NCBI RefSeq assembly: GCF_001553785.1
Contig: NZ_LOJP01000001.1
Coordinates: forward strand, 5,595,150-5,655,155
DNA length: 60,006 nt
Origin: Actinoplanes sp. TFC3
Lineage (GTDB): Bacteria; Actinomycetota; Actinomycetes; Mycobacteriales; Micromonosporaceae
Direction: 5' to 3'
Position numbers and translations under genes: made by a program. The notes beneath the pieces are model-generated. The model saw only the letters and a list, made by a program, of their open reading frames with translations, did no database searches and was not told the origin of the DNA. Shown here piece after piece: positions 1 to 7,967 of this stretch. Each line of letters starts with the position of its first letter. Positions within the stretch are counted from its first letter, which is position 1.

Positions 1-2256
1 GGTGGGCACGGGGTCGAGGTGCTTGGTGACCGTTTCGCCGGCCCGTACCGAGATGGGGGCGCCGTCGTGCTCGAAGGTCATGTCGGCTTCGGTGACCGCG
101 TAGGTGACCTGCGACGGGGTGATCACGACCTCGATGCGGCTCTCCCGCCAGCGCAGGCAGAAGCGCAGCCGGGGCAGGTGACCGGGCAGCCGCGGGTTGA
201 ACGACAGCTTGCCGTCGTGGTCGCGCATGCCACCGAAGCCCATCACCAGCGCGATCCAGGCCCCGGCGCACGCGGCGATGTGCAGGCCGTCGCCGCTGGC
301 CTCGCCGCCCGAGCGCAGGTCGAGCAGCGCCGCCTCGGCGACGTAGTCGTGCGCCAGCTCCAAGTGCCCGGTCTCGGCGGCCAGCACGGCCTGCGCGGGA
401 GCCGACAACGATGAGTCGCGGACCGTACGGGCTTCGTAGTAGGCGAAGTTGCGTTCCTTCTCCGCACGGGTGAACGCGTCGGGGCGCAGCATCATCGCGA
501 GCACCAGGTCGGCCTGTTTGACCACTTGGCGGCGGTACAGGTCGAGGTAGGGGAAGTGCAGCATGAGCGGGTAGTCGTCGTCGCTGGTGGCGTCGAAGTC
601 CCACTCCTGACGACGGGTGAAGTTGTGGTGCTGTTCGTGCACGGCGCGGTTCTGGGCGTACGGAACAGTCAGTTTCTGCGCCACCGAGCGCCACCCGCTG
701 ATCTCGTCGGCACTGATCCCGCGCTCGCGCAATTGCTCTTCGAACGTCGCGGCACCGAGCAGATTGTGCTGCGCCATGAGGTTGGTGAAGGCGTTGTCGT
801 CGGCCAGCGCCGTGTATTCGTCCGGACCCGTGACGCCGTCGATGTGCGCGACCCCGTCGTCGTCCACGTGGATGTAGCCGTGCCAGAGCCGGGCGGTCTC
901 GACCAGGATGTCCAGACCGGCCTCGCGCAGGAACTCCTCGTCGCCGGTGGCGTGCACATAACGCAGAACCGCGGCCGCGATGTCGGCGTTGACGTGCAGC
1001 GCGGCGGTCCCGGCCGGCCAATACCCGGAGTTCTCCCCGCCCGAAATCGTGCGCCACGGGTAGGACGCGCCGGAAAGCCGCAGCTCACGGGCACGGTCCC
1101 GGGCCTTCTCGAGTCCCTGATGCCGCCAGCGAAGAGCCAGACCCACACAACCGGGATGGGTGTACGTCAACAGCGGCAACACGAACGTCTCGGTGTCCCA
1201 CAGCACGTGGCCGTCGTAGCCGTTGCCGGTCAGCCCCTTCGCCGCGATCGGGTGCGGACCGGCCTGGGCCCCCGCCTGCAGCACGTGGAACAGCCCGAAC
1301 CGGACGCCCTGCTGCACCTGCGGATCGCCGTCGAGCTCCACGTCGGCGCCGGCCCAGAAGTCGTCGAGATACTCGCGCTGCAATCGCAGCAGCTCGTCGA
1401 AGCCCAGCTCGGCCGCCTTGTCGCGGGCCTCAAGAGCCCGGTCCACGACATCGTCCTCGGCCCACGAGTAGGCCAGGAACTTCTCCACCCGCAGCGTCTC
1501 CCCGGCGGGCACGCTCACCTCGAGCACGGCCCGGATCAGGTCCTCCTCCGAAGACATGTCCGGCTTGCCGATGCTGCTGGTGTGGGCGACCGCCGACGCG
1601 ACTTCGATGCCGCTGCGCCGGGTGCGGTGGTGCAACACGTCGTCGGAGTGCTCCAGCGAGCGCAGCGGGGACTGCACGGCGGCCGAGGCGCGCGGGTCGT
1701 CGCGCTGGTCGGTCTGCTCCTCGTTGGCGAGCAGGTCGGACTCGATGCGCACGCGAACGTCCCGGTCGGCGGCTTCGACCTCGTAGCGGATGGCTGCGAC
1801 CGAGGGGTGCGGGAACGAGACCAGCCGGGTGCTGCGGATGCGTACCCGGGTGCCGGTCGGCGATTCCCAGTCGACGTCGCGCTGCAGGGTTCCGGCGCGC
1901 AGGTCGAGGCAGCGTTCGTGGCGGTGCAGCACCCCGGTCCGGAGGTCGAACGGCTCGTCGTCCACGACCAGCCGGATGAGCTTGCCGTTGGGGGCGTCGA
2001 TGATCGTCTCGGTGCGCTCGGGGAACCCGTACCCGGCCTCGGGGTAGGTGAGGTCACGCTCCTCATAGAGGGAATTGAGGTACGTCCCCGGCATCCCCAC
2101 CGGCGAGCCCTCATCCAGGTTCCCGCGCAGACCGATATGCCCATTGGCCAGGGCGAACACCGATTCCGCCTGGCGCAGCGACCCGGTGCCCAGCGCCTTG
2201 CCGGCCAGGCTGGTCTCCCGTACGGCCCACTGCTCGGCCGGTCCGATCTCACTCAC
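1..2256 (-). CDS. GH65 disaccharide phosphorylase (3' end cut by window)
   Basis: Glycoside hydrolase family 65 proteins phosphorolyse maltose, trehalose, kojibiose or similar alpha-glucosides to beta-glucose 1-phosphate plus a sugar. The family signature GPDEYT lies at about codons 477-482, with the expected general-acid Glu at about codon 480 (bases 817-819). The reading frame is open through base 1, giving about 752 codons, so only some tens of C-terminal residues of this roughly 790-residue family are missing. The start is the GTG at 2254-2256, whose product begins MSEIGPAEQW as family members do. It overlaps the stop of the upstream kinase by 8 bp, so translation is probably coupled. Which disaccharide is used cannot be read from the sequence. 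A hydrolase role is unlikely but not excluded. Confidence 0.9.
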   Translation of the reverse strand, partial: MSEIGPAEQWAVRETSLAGKALGTGSLRQAESVFALANGHIGLRGNLDEGSPVGMPGTYLNSLYEERDLTYPEAGYGFPERTETIIDAPNGKLIRLVVDDEPFDLRTGVLHRHERCLDLRAGTLQRDVDWESPTGTRVRIRSTRLVSFPHPSVAAIRYEVEAADRDVRVRIESDLLANEEQTDQRDDPRASAAVQSPLRSLEHSDDVLHHRTRRSGIEVASAVAHTSSIGKPDMSSEEDLIRAVLEVSVPAGETLRVEKFLAYSWAEDDVVDRALEARDKAAELGFDELLRLQREYLDDFWAGADVELDGDPQVQQGVRFGLFHVLQAGAQAGPHPIAAKGLTGNGYDGHVLWDTETFVLPLLTYTHPGCVGLALRWRHQGLEKARDRARELRLSGASYPWRTISGGENSGYWPAGTAALHVNADIAAAVLRYVHATGDEEFLREAGLDILVETARLWHGYIHVDDDGVAHIDGVTGPDEYTALADDNAFTNLMAQHNLLGAATFEEQLRERGISADEISGWRSVAQKLTVPYAQNRAVHEQHHNFTRRQEWDFDATSDDDYPLMLHFPYLDLYRRQVVKQADLVLAMMLRPDAFTRAEKERNFAYYEARTVRDSSLSAPAQAVLAAETGHLELAHDYVAEAALLDLRSGGEASGDGLHIAACAGAWIALVMGFGGMRDHDGKLSFNPRLPGHLPRLRFCLRWRESRIEVVITPSQVTYAVTEADMTFEHDGAPISVRAGETVTKHLDPVPT

Positions 2257-3148
2257 CGGCCAGCTCCCGCACGCGCTTCTCCAGTTCCTCGGTGCGCAGG
2301 CTCGGGCGCCCGCTCGGATGTCCCACGGTGGCTCCCGACGCGGCCACCGCCCACCGCGCAGCCGCCGGATAGTCCTCGCCGCGCAGCAAAGCTGCAGTCA
2401 GCGCCGCGGTGAAAGCGTCGCCACCACCGGTCGTGTCGACCACTTTCTCGGTGGTCAACGGCAGGTGCAGGTGCCCGTCGGCCCACACGAACAGGTTGCC
2501 ATCGTCAACGCCGAGTGCGAGCAGCTTCGGCCCCTTGTCCAGCAGCGCGCGGGCCTTGTCGACCGTCGCAGCGCCGCCCAGCAGCAGGCCCGCTTCCTGC
2601 TCATCCGCGCGGATCACATCGGCCGTGGCCAGGTGCGACTCCTCCGGCACCCCGTCCAGCACGATCAAAGCCCCGGCCTGACGGCCCATCCCGGCGGCGG
2701 CCAGGGTCGCTTCGGCAGGCTGTTGCAGCTGTACGACCACAGCGCCGGCCCCCTCGATGAGCGCCCGAGCAGCTTCGACGTCCCGCCGGGTCAGCAGCAC
2801 CGGTTCGGGGAGATGCTGCAGGTAACGCCAGGTGCCATCGGCTTCGAGCACCTCGACGATCAGCCCGGTCAGCGAGCCGCGCCGCCGGACCACCCCGGTG
2901 GTGTCGATGCCATCGGCACGGGCCTGCCCGAGCAAGACGTCGCCGATCGTGTCGTCCCCGGCGACGGCGATGAGCTTGGGACGTACCCCGAATTGCGCCA
3001 GCGCGACCGCTTGGTTGGCGCCCTTACCACCGAGCTGTTCCCGGCGCTCGCCCGCGTCTGCGGCAGCGCCGCCCTCGGGAACGGCCTCCACGGTGAGAAC
3101 GAGGTCCCGGGCGAGTTGTCCGACTACGGCGGCTATCGGTGGTGTCAC
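2249..3148 (-). CDS. rbsK: PfkB-family sugar kinase, ribokinase-like
   Basis: This 299-residue cytoplasmic kinase phosphorylates a sugar with ATP. It shows the two PfkB signatures: GGKGANQAVALAQFG at about residues 40-54, typical of ribokinases, and the catalytic DTTGGGDAF near residue 236, with Asp as the base. The start is a GTG at 3146-3148. The gene precedes and overlaps the GH65 phosphorylase, so the pair probably forms a sugar-use operon, with the kinase acting on the sugar released or on a co-transported one. The substrate is inferred: ribose is the default for this motif set, but the context suggests another pentose or hexose is possible. No transporter is seen next to it. Confidence 0.87.
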   Translation of the reverse strand: MTPPIAAVVGQLARDLVLTVEAVPEGGAAADAGERREQLGGKGANQAVALAQFGVRPKLIAVAGDDTIGDVLLGQARADGIDTTGVVRRRGSLTGLIVEVLEADGTWRYLQHLPEPVLLTRRDVEAARALIEGAGAVVVQLQQPAEATLAAAGMGRQAGALIVLDGVPEESHLATADVIRADEQEAGLLLGGAATVDKARALLDKGPKLLALGVDDGNLFVWADGHLHLPLTTEKVVDTTGGGDAFTAALTAALLRGEDYPAAARWAVAASGATVGHPSGRPSLRTEELEKRVRELAGE

Positions 3149-3250
3149 GGATGGCTACTACCCGACAGGTTGTGCGACATTCGCACTTTCAGGAACCCCA
3201 CAGCCGATTTTTAACGGCTCAGCGGTTGCGGTGCCCCCCGAAAGTTTCCC

Positions 3251-3256
3251 TAAGCT
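3251..3256 (+). promoter_or_regulatory. -10 box of a leaderless GAF-gene promoter
   Basis: TAAGCT lies exactly 6 nt before the ATG at 3263. A TTGCGG at about 3226-3231 could serve as -35 with a long 19-nt spacer. Transcription would start at or next to the start codon. Confidence 0.5.
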
Positions 3257-3262
3257 CGACGC

Positions 3263-3841
3263 ATGACCAACAACAGTCCCGTGTCGGGCGGTGCATACGA
3301 ATATCTGGACAACATCAGCCTCGACGAGCAGCGCCGGCTCGACGCCGTCCGCCGCTACCGGCTGGTTGATCAGCCGGTCGAGGACGCCTATGACCGGATC
3401 GCTTTCGTGGCGGGCGCCATCTTTGAGACCCCGATCGCCACGGTTTCCCTGGTCGAGCAGGACCTGGTGTGGCTGGCGGCGTGCCAGGGCCTGACCGGGG
3501 TGCGCTCGGTGGGCCGCGAACCCGGCCTGTGCGCGTCGGTGATCGCCCAGGACGACGTCTACGTGATCAACAACGCCGCTGTCGACCCCCGCACCCTGGA
3601 ACACCCGCTGGTCCGCGGCGAGCTGGGCCTGCGCTTCTACGCGGCGGCGCCGATCCGCACCCACGACGGCTACCGCCTGGGCACCGTCAACGTGATCGAC
3701 AACCGCCCCCGCGAAGCGACCCCGCGCCAGCTCAAGGCCCTCGAACACCTGGCGTCGATGGTGTCCGACGAGCTCGAACTGCGCCTGATGGTGATCCGCA
3801 GCGCCGCCGCCGAGCAGCGAATGCGCCAGACGGTGTCCTGA
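3263..3841 (+). CDS. GAF-domain protein
   Basis: This 192-residue protein is essentially one GAF domain (about residues 30-175), a fold that binds small ligands or senses redox state. Typical GAF features are FETPIATVSLVEQD in the first strands, a glycine and cysteine rich segment (VGREPGLCASVI) and the second strand pair around FYAAAPI and LGTVNVID. No histidine kinase, cyclase or DNA-binding domain is attached, so it would have to act through a partner or as a stand-alone sensor. It starts divergently from the sugar kinase, 114 bp away. The function is unknown beyond the domain. There is no ribosome binding site, consistent with the leaderless promoter box directly upstream. Confidence 0.85.
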   Translation: MTNNSPVSGGAYEYLDNISLDEQRRLDAVRRYRLVDQPVEDAYDRIAFVAGAIFETPIATVSLVEQDLVWLAACQGLTGVRSVGREPGLCASVIAQDDVYVINNAAVDPRTLEHPLVRGELGLRFYAAAPIRTHDGYRLGTVNVIDNRPREATPRQLKALEHLASMVSDELELRLMVIRSAAAEQRMRQTVS

Positions 3842-4085
3842 TCGGTACGGATCTGCGCGCCTCGGCAGCGGGCGGACCCCCTCACTGCGCGCGCAAAGGA
3901 CCAGCCCACGGCATCCTGCGCGGGCTCGGGGTGCTCAACGCCGCGACGAACGCCGGCGTACGCCGGTTACCTGAAACTCCAGGCAGACACGGCGTACGCC
4001 GGCAACTGCAACAGCACCGACGCGTACGGCCCACGCATGCCGGCACTCGGCGCTCGACCTGCTGAACGCCGCCCCGTAACCCGGC
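3842..4085. other. 244-bp convergent intergenic region with repeated palindromes, possible gene relic
   Basis: This stretch separates the convergent GAF and metallo-hydrolase genes. It holds a perfect 14-bp palindrome CCGGCGTACGCCGG (3953-3966) and a 12-bp near copy CGGCGTACGCCG (3990-4001). One forward frame reads AYAGYLKL, then TAYAGNCNSTDAYGP, which looks protein-like but has no start codon and no family I recognise. It may be a decayed gene end or a structured 3' region for the two converging transcripts. Confidence 0.35.
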
Positions 4086-5192
4086 TCAGAGCTGCTGCCA
4101 CCAGCCGTCCACGGCGGGCGGGTTGTCGACATCAACCCGCTCGCCAGGACGGGGGACCGCCAGGTTGACGTTGCGCGCCTTGGCCTCGGCCCAGGCGCGG
4201 TCGGCCGGCTCGGGCCAGTCGTGCAGGGCCAGGTTGAACGTGGCCCAGTGCACCGGGATCATCAAGCCGCCCTGCACGTCCACGTGGGTGGCCACGCCGT
4301 CCTCGGGGATCATGTGGATGTCCGGCCACGCGTCGCCGTACGCGCCGATCTGCACCAGCGAGACGTCGAACGGACCGTACTGCTCGCCGATCTCCTTGAA
4401 CCCGGGGAAGTAACCCGTGTCCCCGGAGTAGAAGGCCTTGCGGGTCGGGCCGTTGATCACCCAGGAGGCCCAGAGCGTCTCGTCGCGGGAGAAGCCGCGG
4501 CCGGAGAAGTGGCGGGCCGCGGTGGCCACGAACTCCAGGCCGGCGACAGTGGCCTTCTCGTCCCAGTCGAGTTCGATGATCCGGGTGGCCGGCACGCCCC
4601 AGCGCTCGAGGTGCGCGCCGATGCCCAGCGGCACCAGGAACGGCGCGGCCTGCAGGTCGACCAGGTTGCGGATACTGTCCATGTCGAGGTGGTCGTAGTG
4701 GTCGTGTGAGATCACCACGGCGTCGATGGGCGGCAGCTCGCGCAGCGCCACCGGGGGCTCGTGCAGCCGCTTGGGGCCCTGCAACCGCGAGGGTGAGCAG
4801 CGCTCGCTCCACACCGGGTCGAGCAGGACCCGGCGGCCCTCGATCTCAATCAGCGCTGACGAGTGGCCGTACCAGGTCACATAGAGCCCGTCGCCGCCGG
4901 TTTCCGGCTTGACCAGCGGGATCGGCGAGCCCGGATGGCGCCGCTCGCGGCCGGTCAGCGTGGCGGCAAGCAGGCGCGGCATGGACGCGGCAGTGATCTC
5001 GTCGGAGGCGGGCTCGGTGTTGCGGAACTTGCCACCGGAGAACTGCGGGGACCGCCGGTAGCGCTCACCGCGGTCACCAACGGCGCGCTTGCCGATGCGC
5101 CGGGAGCCCATCTGCAGCGGGACGTCGTGGGCGGCCCAGACCGCCGCCGCTCCCAGCGCGAGGGCCACCCAGGCCCCTTTTCGTATCGCCAT
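4086..5192 (-). CDS. Membrane-anchored MBL-fold metallo-hydrolase (UlaG / NAPE-PLD-like)
   Basis: This 368-residue protein has an N-terminal hydrophobic segment (about residues 6-22), probably a signal anchor, followed by a metallo-beta-lactamase fold. The metal ligands are clear in SHDHYDHLD: His163, His165, Asp167 and His168. A later GDTGYFPGF supplies the bridging Asp. The WYGHSS and LLDPVWSERCSP segments are characteristic of the UlaG and N-acyl-phosphatidylethanolamine phospholipase D branch, so the substrate may be a phosphodiester or lactone. The ATG at 5190-5192 is chosen because GGAGG lies upstream and the TM segment follows directly. It is divergent from the LURP-one-like gene. The exact substrate is unknown. 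Confidence 0.85.
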   Translation of the reverse strand: MAIRKGAWVALALGAAAVWAAHDVPLQMGSRRIGKRAVGDRGERYRRSPQFSGGKFRNTEPASDEITAASMPRLLAATLTGRERRHPGSPIPLVKPETGGDGLYVTWYGHSSALIEIEGRRVLLDPVWSERCSPSRLQGPKRLHEPPVALRELPPIDAVVISHDHYDHLDMDSIRNLVDLQAAPFLVPLGIGAHLERWGVPATRIIELDWDEKATVAGLEFVATAARHFSGRGFSRDETLWASWVINGPTRKAFYSGDTGYFPGFKEIGEQYGPFDVSLVQIGAYGDAWPDIHMIPEDGVATHVDVQGGLMIPVHWATFNLALHDWPEPADRAWAEAKARNVNLAVPRPGERVDVDNPPAVDGWWQQL

Positions 5193-5292
5193 AGCGCGGT
5201 TCCTCCGAGTCGGTGTATCTGAGACGTCCACCCAAGTTTGTCTGGCCGATCGGGTACATCGCCACCACGCGAGGTATGTCACACTGCCCGCC

Positions 5293-5871
5293 GTGACTGT
5301 CGACACCTTGCAGAACCAGCAGCAGTTGCACGTGCGCCAGCGCGTTCGGCTGATGGTCAACCAATATGAGATCCACGCCGTCGCCCCCGATGGCTCCGAA
5401 GCCGGCATCCTCGCCTTCGCCCAGCAGAAGCGGATGGCGTTCAAGGAGCAGGTGACGCTCTACACCGACGACACCAAGACCACTCCCGTTCTCGGCTTCA
5501 AGGCCCGTCAGGTCATCGACCTGGGCGCGACCTACGACGTGACGGACGCGGCCGGGAGCCCTATCGGCCTGTTCCGCAAGAACTGGAAGGAATCGCTGCT
5601 GCGCTCGACGTGGCACCTTGAGCAGCCCGGCTACGGCGAGATGATCGGCCGCGAGACCAACATGGTGGTGGCGGTCCTGCGCCGCTTCGTCGACTCGCTG
5701 TCGTGGCTGCCGTACCACTTCGAATTCCTCCTGGGCGACCGCCCGGCGTTCAGCGTGATCAAGAAGTGGGGCCTGCGCGACCGCTACGTCGTGACCATCC
5801 ACGACCCGCAGCTCGACCGGCGCCTGATCGCCGCGATGGCGGTTGCCCTGGACGCCCTCCAGGCGCGCTGA
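5293..5871 (+). CDS. LURP-one-related / scramblase-like protein
   Basis: This 192-residue protein resembles the LURP-one and phospholipid-scramblase-like family (Tubby C-terminal fold), which forms a beta barrel around a central helix. Visible family traits are alternating strands such as VRLMVNQYEIHAV and VTLYTDDTKTTPVLGFKAR, and an ending in a hydrophobic helix (RRLIAAMAVALDALQAR). Bacterial members have no settled function; membrane lipid binding is a common proposal. The GTG at 5293 is the start; it opens TVDTLQNQQQ, and CACACT sits 7 nt before it, suggesting a leaderless message. It is followed after 23 bp by the dGTPase gene on the same strand. Confidence 0.75.
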   Translation: MTVDTLQNQQQLHVRQRVRLMVNQYEIHAVAPDGSEAGILAFAQQKRMAFKEQVTLYTDDTKTTPVLGFKARQVIDLGATYDVTDAAGSPIGLFRKNWKESLLRSTWHLEQPGYGEMIGRETNMVVAVLRRFVDSLSWLPYHFEFLLGDRPAFSVIKKWGLRDRYVVTIHDPQLDRRLIAAMAVALDALQAR

Positions 5872-5881
5872 CCTCATGTAA

Positions 5882-5887
5882 TACCGT
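5882..5887 (+). promoter_or_regulatory. -10 box of the dGTPase promoter
   Basis: TACCGT ends 7 nt before the ATG at 5895, within an AT-richer patch (TAATACCGT). It fits a leaderless transcript. No clear -35 is seen. Confidence 0.4.
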
Positions 5888-5894
5888 CGGACGC

Positions 5895-7379
5895 ATGGAC
5901 GATCCCCGCGCCCGGCGCCTCTTCGGAGACGGCCTCGTCGCCCCCGGCGACCTTGCCACCAGCCCGTTCCGAGTCGACCGGGACCGGATCGTCAGCTCGC
6001 CGTTCTTCGCCCGCCTGGCCGGGGTCACCCAGGTGATCTCGCCGGGCGGGGCCGGGCTGCTGGTGCACAACCGGCTCACCCATAGTCTCAAGGTTGCCTC
6101 GGTGGCCCGGGCGATTGCCGAGAAACTGCTCATCCGGTACGCCGATCAGCTTGCGAAACTCGGCGGCTGCGACCCGGACGTGGTGGAGGCAGCCGCGCTG
6201 GCCCATGATCTGGGTCACCCACCCTTCGGCCACCTCGGCGAACGGGTCCTGGACAACCTGGCCCGTCAGCGGCTGCGGTTGCGCGACGGCTTCGAGGGCA
6301 ACGCCCAGTCGTACCGCATCGTCACCAGCACCGAGATCCGTGGCCAGGCCACCATCGGGTTGAACCTGACCGCAGCGACGCGGGCCGCCATCCTCAAGTA
6401 CCCGTGGACCCGGCGCAGCCACCCCGGCCCGCACCCGCGGTTCATGGATCCGCCGCCGCGTGGTGCCGCGGCGCCGGCCGACGACCCGGACGGCGGTTCG
6501 CTGAAGTTCGGTGCCTACTCCACCGAGATCGGCGACATGATCGACGCGCGGGAGCCGTTCGCCGGGGTGGTGGCCGGCTGGCAGCAGACCCCCGAGGCCT
6601 CGGTGATGGACACCGCCGACGACATCGCGTACGCCATCCACGATCTGGAGGACGTGCACCGCGTCGGGGTACTGCAGCAGGGCTCGGTGGCCGCCGAGCT
6701 GATGGCCTGGCAGCGCACGGCGTTCGCCACGGTCGCCGACGAGGACCTGGATCAGCGCCGCCCGGGCAGCTCGATCGAGGCGCTGCGCCGCCAACTGCAC
6801 CGCAAGGACGGCTGGGTGGCCGATGACGACGCCTTCGCCGCCGCGGTCGAGCAGGTACGCGCCGAACTCGTCGATGGCCTGCTGAGCGTCCCGTTCGACG
6901 GCTCGTTGGAGGCTGAATCGCAGGTCGCGGCGTTCTCGGCGACCTGGACCAGGCGGCTGGTCGAGTCGATCGAGGTCACCCGGACCCCGGCGGTGCGCTC
7001 GGGGCACGTGCTGCTCGCCCCGGCGCAGTGGCACGAGGTGCAGATCCTCAAGTTCGTGCAGAACCGGTTCGTGCTCGCCCGCCCCGATCTCGCGCTGCAT
7101 CAGCGCGGGCAGGCCCGGTTGCTGGAGTCGCTGGTCGGCGCGCTGCTGGACTGGCTGGCCGACCCGGACGAGGCGCAGCGGCTGCCCCGGCGGCTGGTCG
7201 ACCTGGTGGAGCTGGCGGAGCTCGAACTGGCCGATGGCACCCCGGACCACGTGGCGCGGGCGCGCGGTCGAGCGGTGATCGACTTTGTTGCCGCGCTGAC
7301 GGATGGGCAGGCCGTGGCGTTGATGGATGCGCTGTCCGGTCGTACCCGTCAGTTGTGGACCGATGCTTTTGTCCTCTAG
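5895..7379 (+). CDS. dgt: dGTPase / HD-domain deoxynucleotide triphosphohydrolase
   Basis: The enzyme hydrolyses dGTP (or other dNTPs) to the nucleoside and tripolyphosphate. The 494-residue protein has the HD metal site in order: His63 in NRLTHSLKV, His104-Asp105 in AALAHDLGHPPFGHLGE, and Asp242/243 in DTADDIAYAIHD. The FEGNAQS motif at about 133-139 is diagnostic of the dGTPase family. The ATG at 5895 is preceded by a TAnnnT box and no ribosome binding site. In actinobacteria this gene is often near dnaG; here it sits with a 181-residue protein of unknown function, a HipA-like kinase and a DUF3037 protein. dGTPases can also act in phage defence, but nothing in the sequence proves that here. 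Confidence 0.92.
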   Translation: MDDPRARRLFGDGLVAPGDLATSPFRVDRDRIVSSPFFARLAGVTQVISPGGAGLLVHNRLTHSLKVASVARAIAEKLLIRYADQLAKLGGCDPDVVEAAALAHDLGHPPFGHLGERVLDNLARQRLRLRDGFEGNAQSYRIVTSTEIRGQATIGLNLTAATRAAILKYPWTRRSHPGPHPRFMDPPPRGAAAPADDPDGGSLKFGAYSTEIGDMIDAREPFAGVVAGWQQTPEASVMDTADDIAYAIHDLEDVHRVGVLQQGSVAAELMAWQRTAFATVADEDLDQRRPGSSIEALRRQLHRKDGWVADDDAFAAAVEQVRAELVDGLLSVPFDGSLEAESQVAAFSATWTRRLVESIEVTRTPAVRSGHVLLAPAQWHEVQILKFVQNRFVLARPDLALHQRGQARLLESLVGALLDWLADPDEAQRLPRRLVDLVELAELELADGTPDHVARARGRAVIDFVAALTDGQAVALMDALSGRTRQLWTDAFVL

Positions 7380-7412
7380 CTGTTGTGCCTGTAGCGGTGT
7401 AAGCATGTAATC

Positions 7413-7958
7413 ATGCGCTTCCGTCAACCGTCCGGGAACCGGACCGAGCCCCCACCCGCCGACGACGCAGCCGCCTGGATCACCGGCGCCGTGTCCGACG
7501 GCTGGTTCACCGAGCCGCCGCAGGTCGTCATCGACCGCGACGAGATCATCATCTGGGGCCGGGTGAACGCACCCGAGCTCAGCGCCGAAGCCACCGACGC
7601 CGACAAGGCCGCCGCCCAGGCAGGCCGGATCAACCAGTTCCGCGAGGACACCCGCGACGACCGGATCCGGGTGGCCCGCCAGATCGAGCACCGCTACCAG
7701 CGCAAAGTCGCCTGGGGCGTGCGCTGCGGCGACACCAACGAACTGTTCACCCACCTGTCCGCGCCGGTCATGACCCGGCTGCGCCAACCCGAACGGCAGG
7801 TGCTCGACACGCTTGTCGACGCCGGGGTGGCCCGCAGCCGCTCGGAGGCGCTGGCCTGGTGCGTTCGCCTGGTCGGCGAGCACACCGACGAATGGCTCAC
7901 CGGCCTGCGCGACGCGCTGACCAAGGTCGAGGATCTGCGGCGGCAGGGGCCTCTCTAA
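7413..7958 (+). CDS. Conserved hypothetical protein with ribbon-helix-helix-like C-terminus
   Basis: I do not recognise a named family in this 181-residue protein. The N-terminal half contains a strand-rich patch (WFTEPPQVVIDRDEIIIWGRV, about residues 30-50), followed by a charged, probably helical stretch (about 60-100). The C-terminal segment, from LSAPVMTRLR to ARSRSEALAWCVRLV (about 123-155), has the strand-helix-helix pattern of RHH DNA-binding or antitoxin proteins, but this is a pattern judgement only. The stop is 9 bp before the HipA-like kinase gene, and the TAA itself forms part of that gene's putative -10 box. A regulatory or adaptor role for the following genes is possible. Confidence 0.65.
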   Translation: MRFRQPSGNRTEPPPADDAAAWITGAVSDGWFTEPPQVVIDRDEIIIWGRVNAPELSAEATDADKAAAQAGRINQFREDTRDDRIRVARQIEHRYQRKVAWGVRCGDTNELFTHLSAPVMTRLRQPERQVLDTLVDAGVARSRSEALAWCVRLVGEHTDEWLTGLRDALTKVEDLRRQGPL

Positions 7959-7961
7959 GCT
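7956..7961 (+). promoter_or_regulatory. -10 box of the HipA-like kinase gene
   Basis: TAAGCT begins in the stop codon of the 181-residue protein gene and ends exactly 6 nt before the GTG at 7968. It suggests an internal, leaderless promoter for the kinase-DUF3037 pair. Confidence 0.45.
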
Positions 7962-7967
7962 GGTCCG

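Noticed and set aside
526..2412. Long open frame on the plus strand across the GH65 gene
   Set aside because: The composition (runs of Gly, Arg, Val, His) is that of an antisense shadow of a GC-rich gene, while the minus strand carries the GH65 active-site motif.
5874..7883. 669-codon minus-strand frame opposite the dGTPase
   Set aside because: It lacks any domain, crosses two genes on the other strand and has shadow composition.
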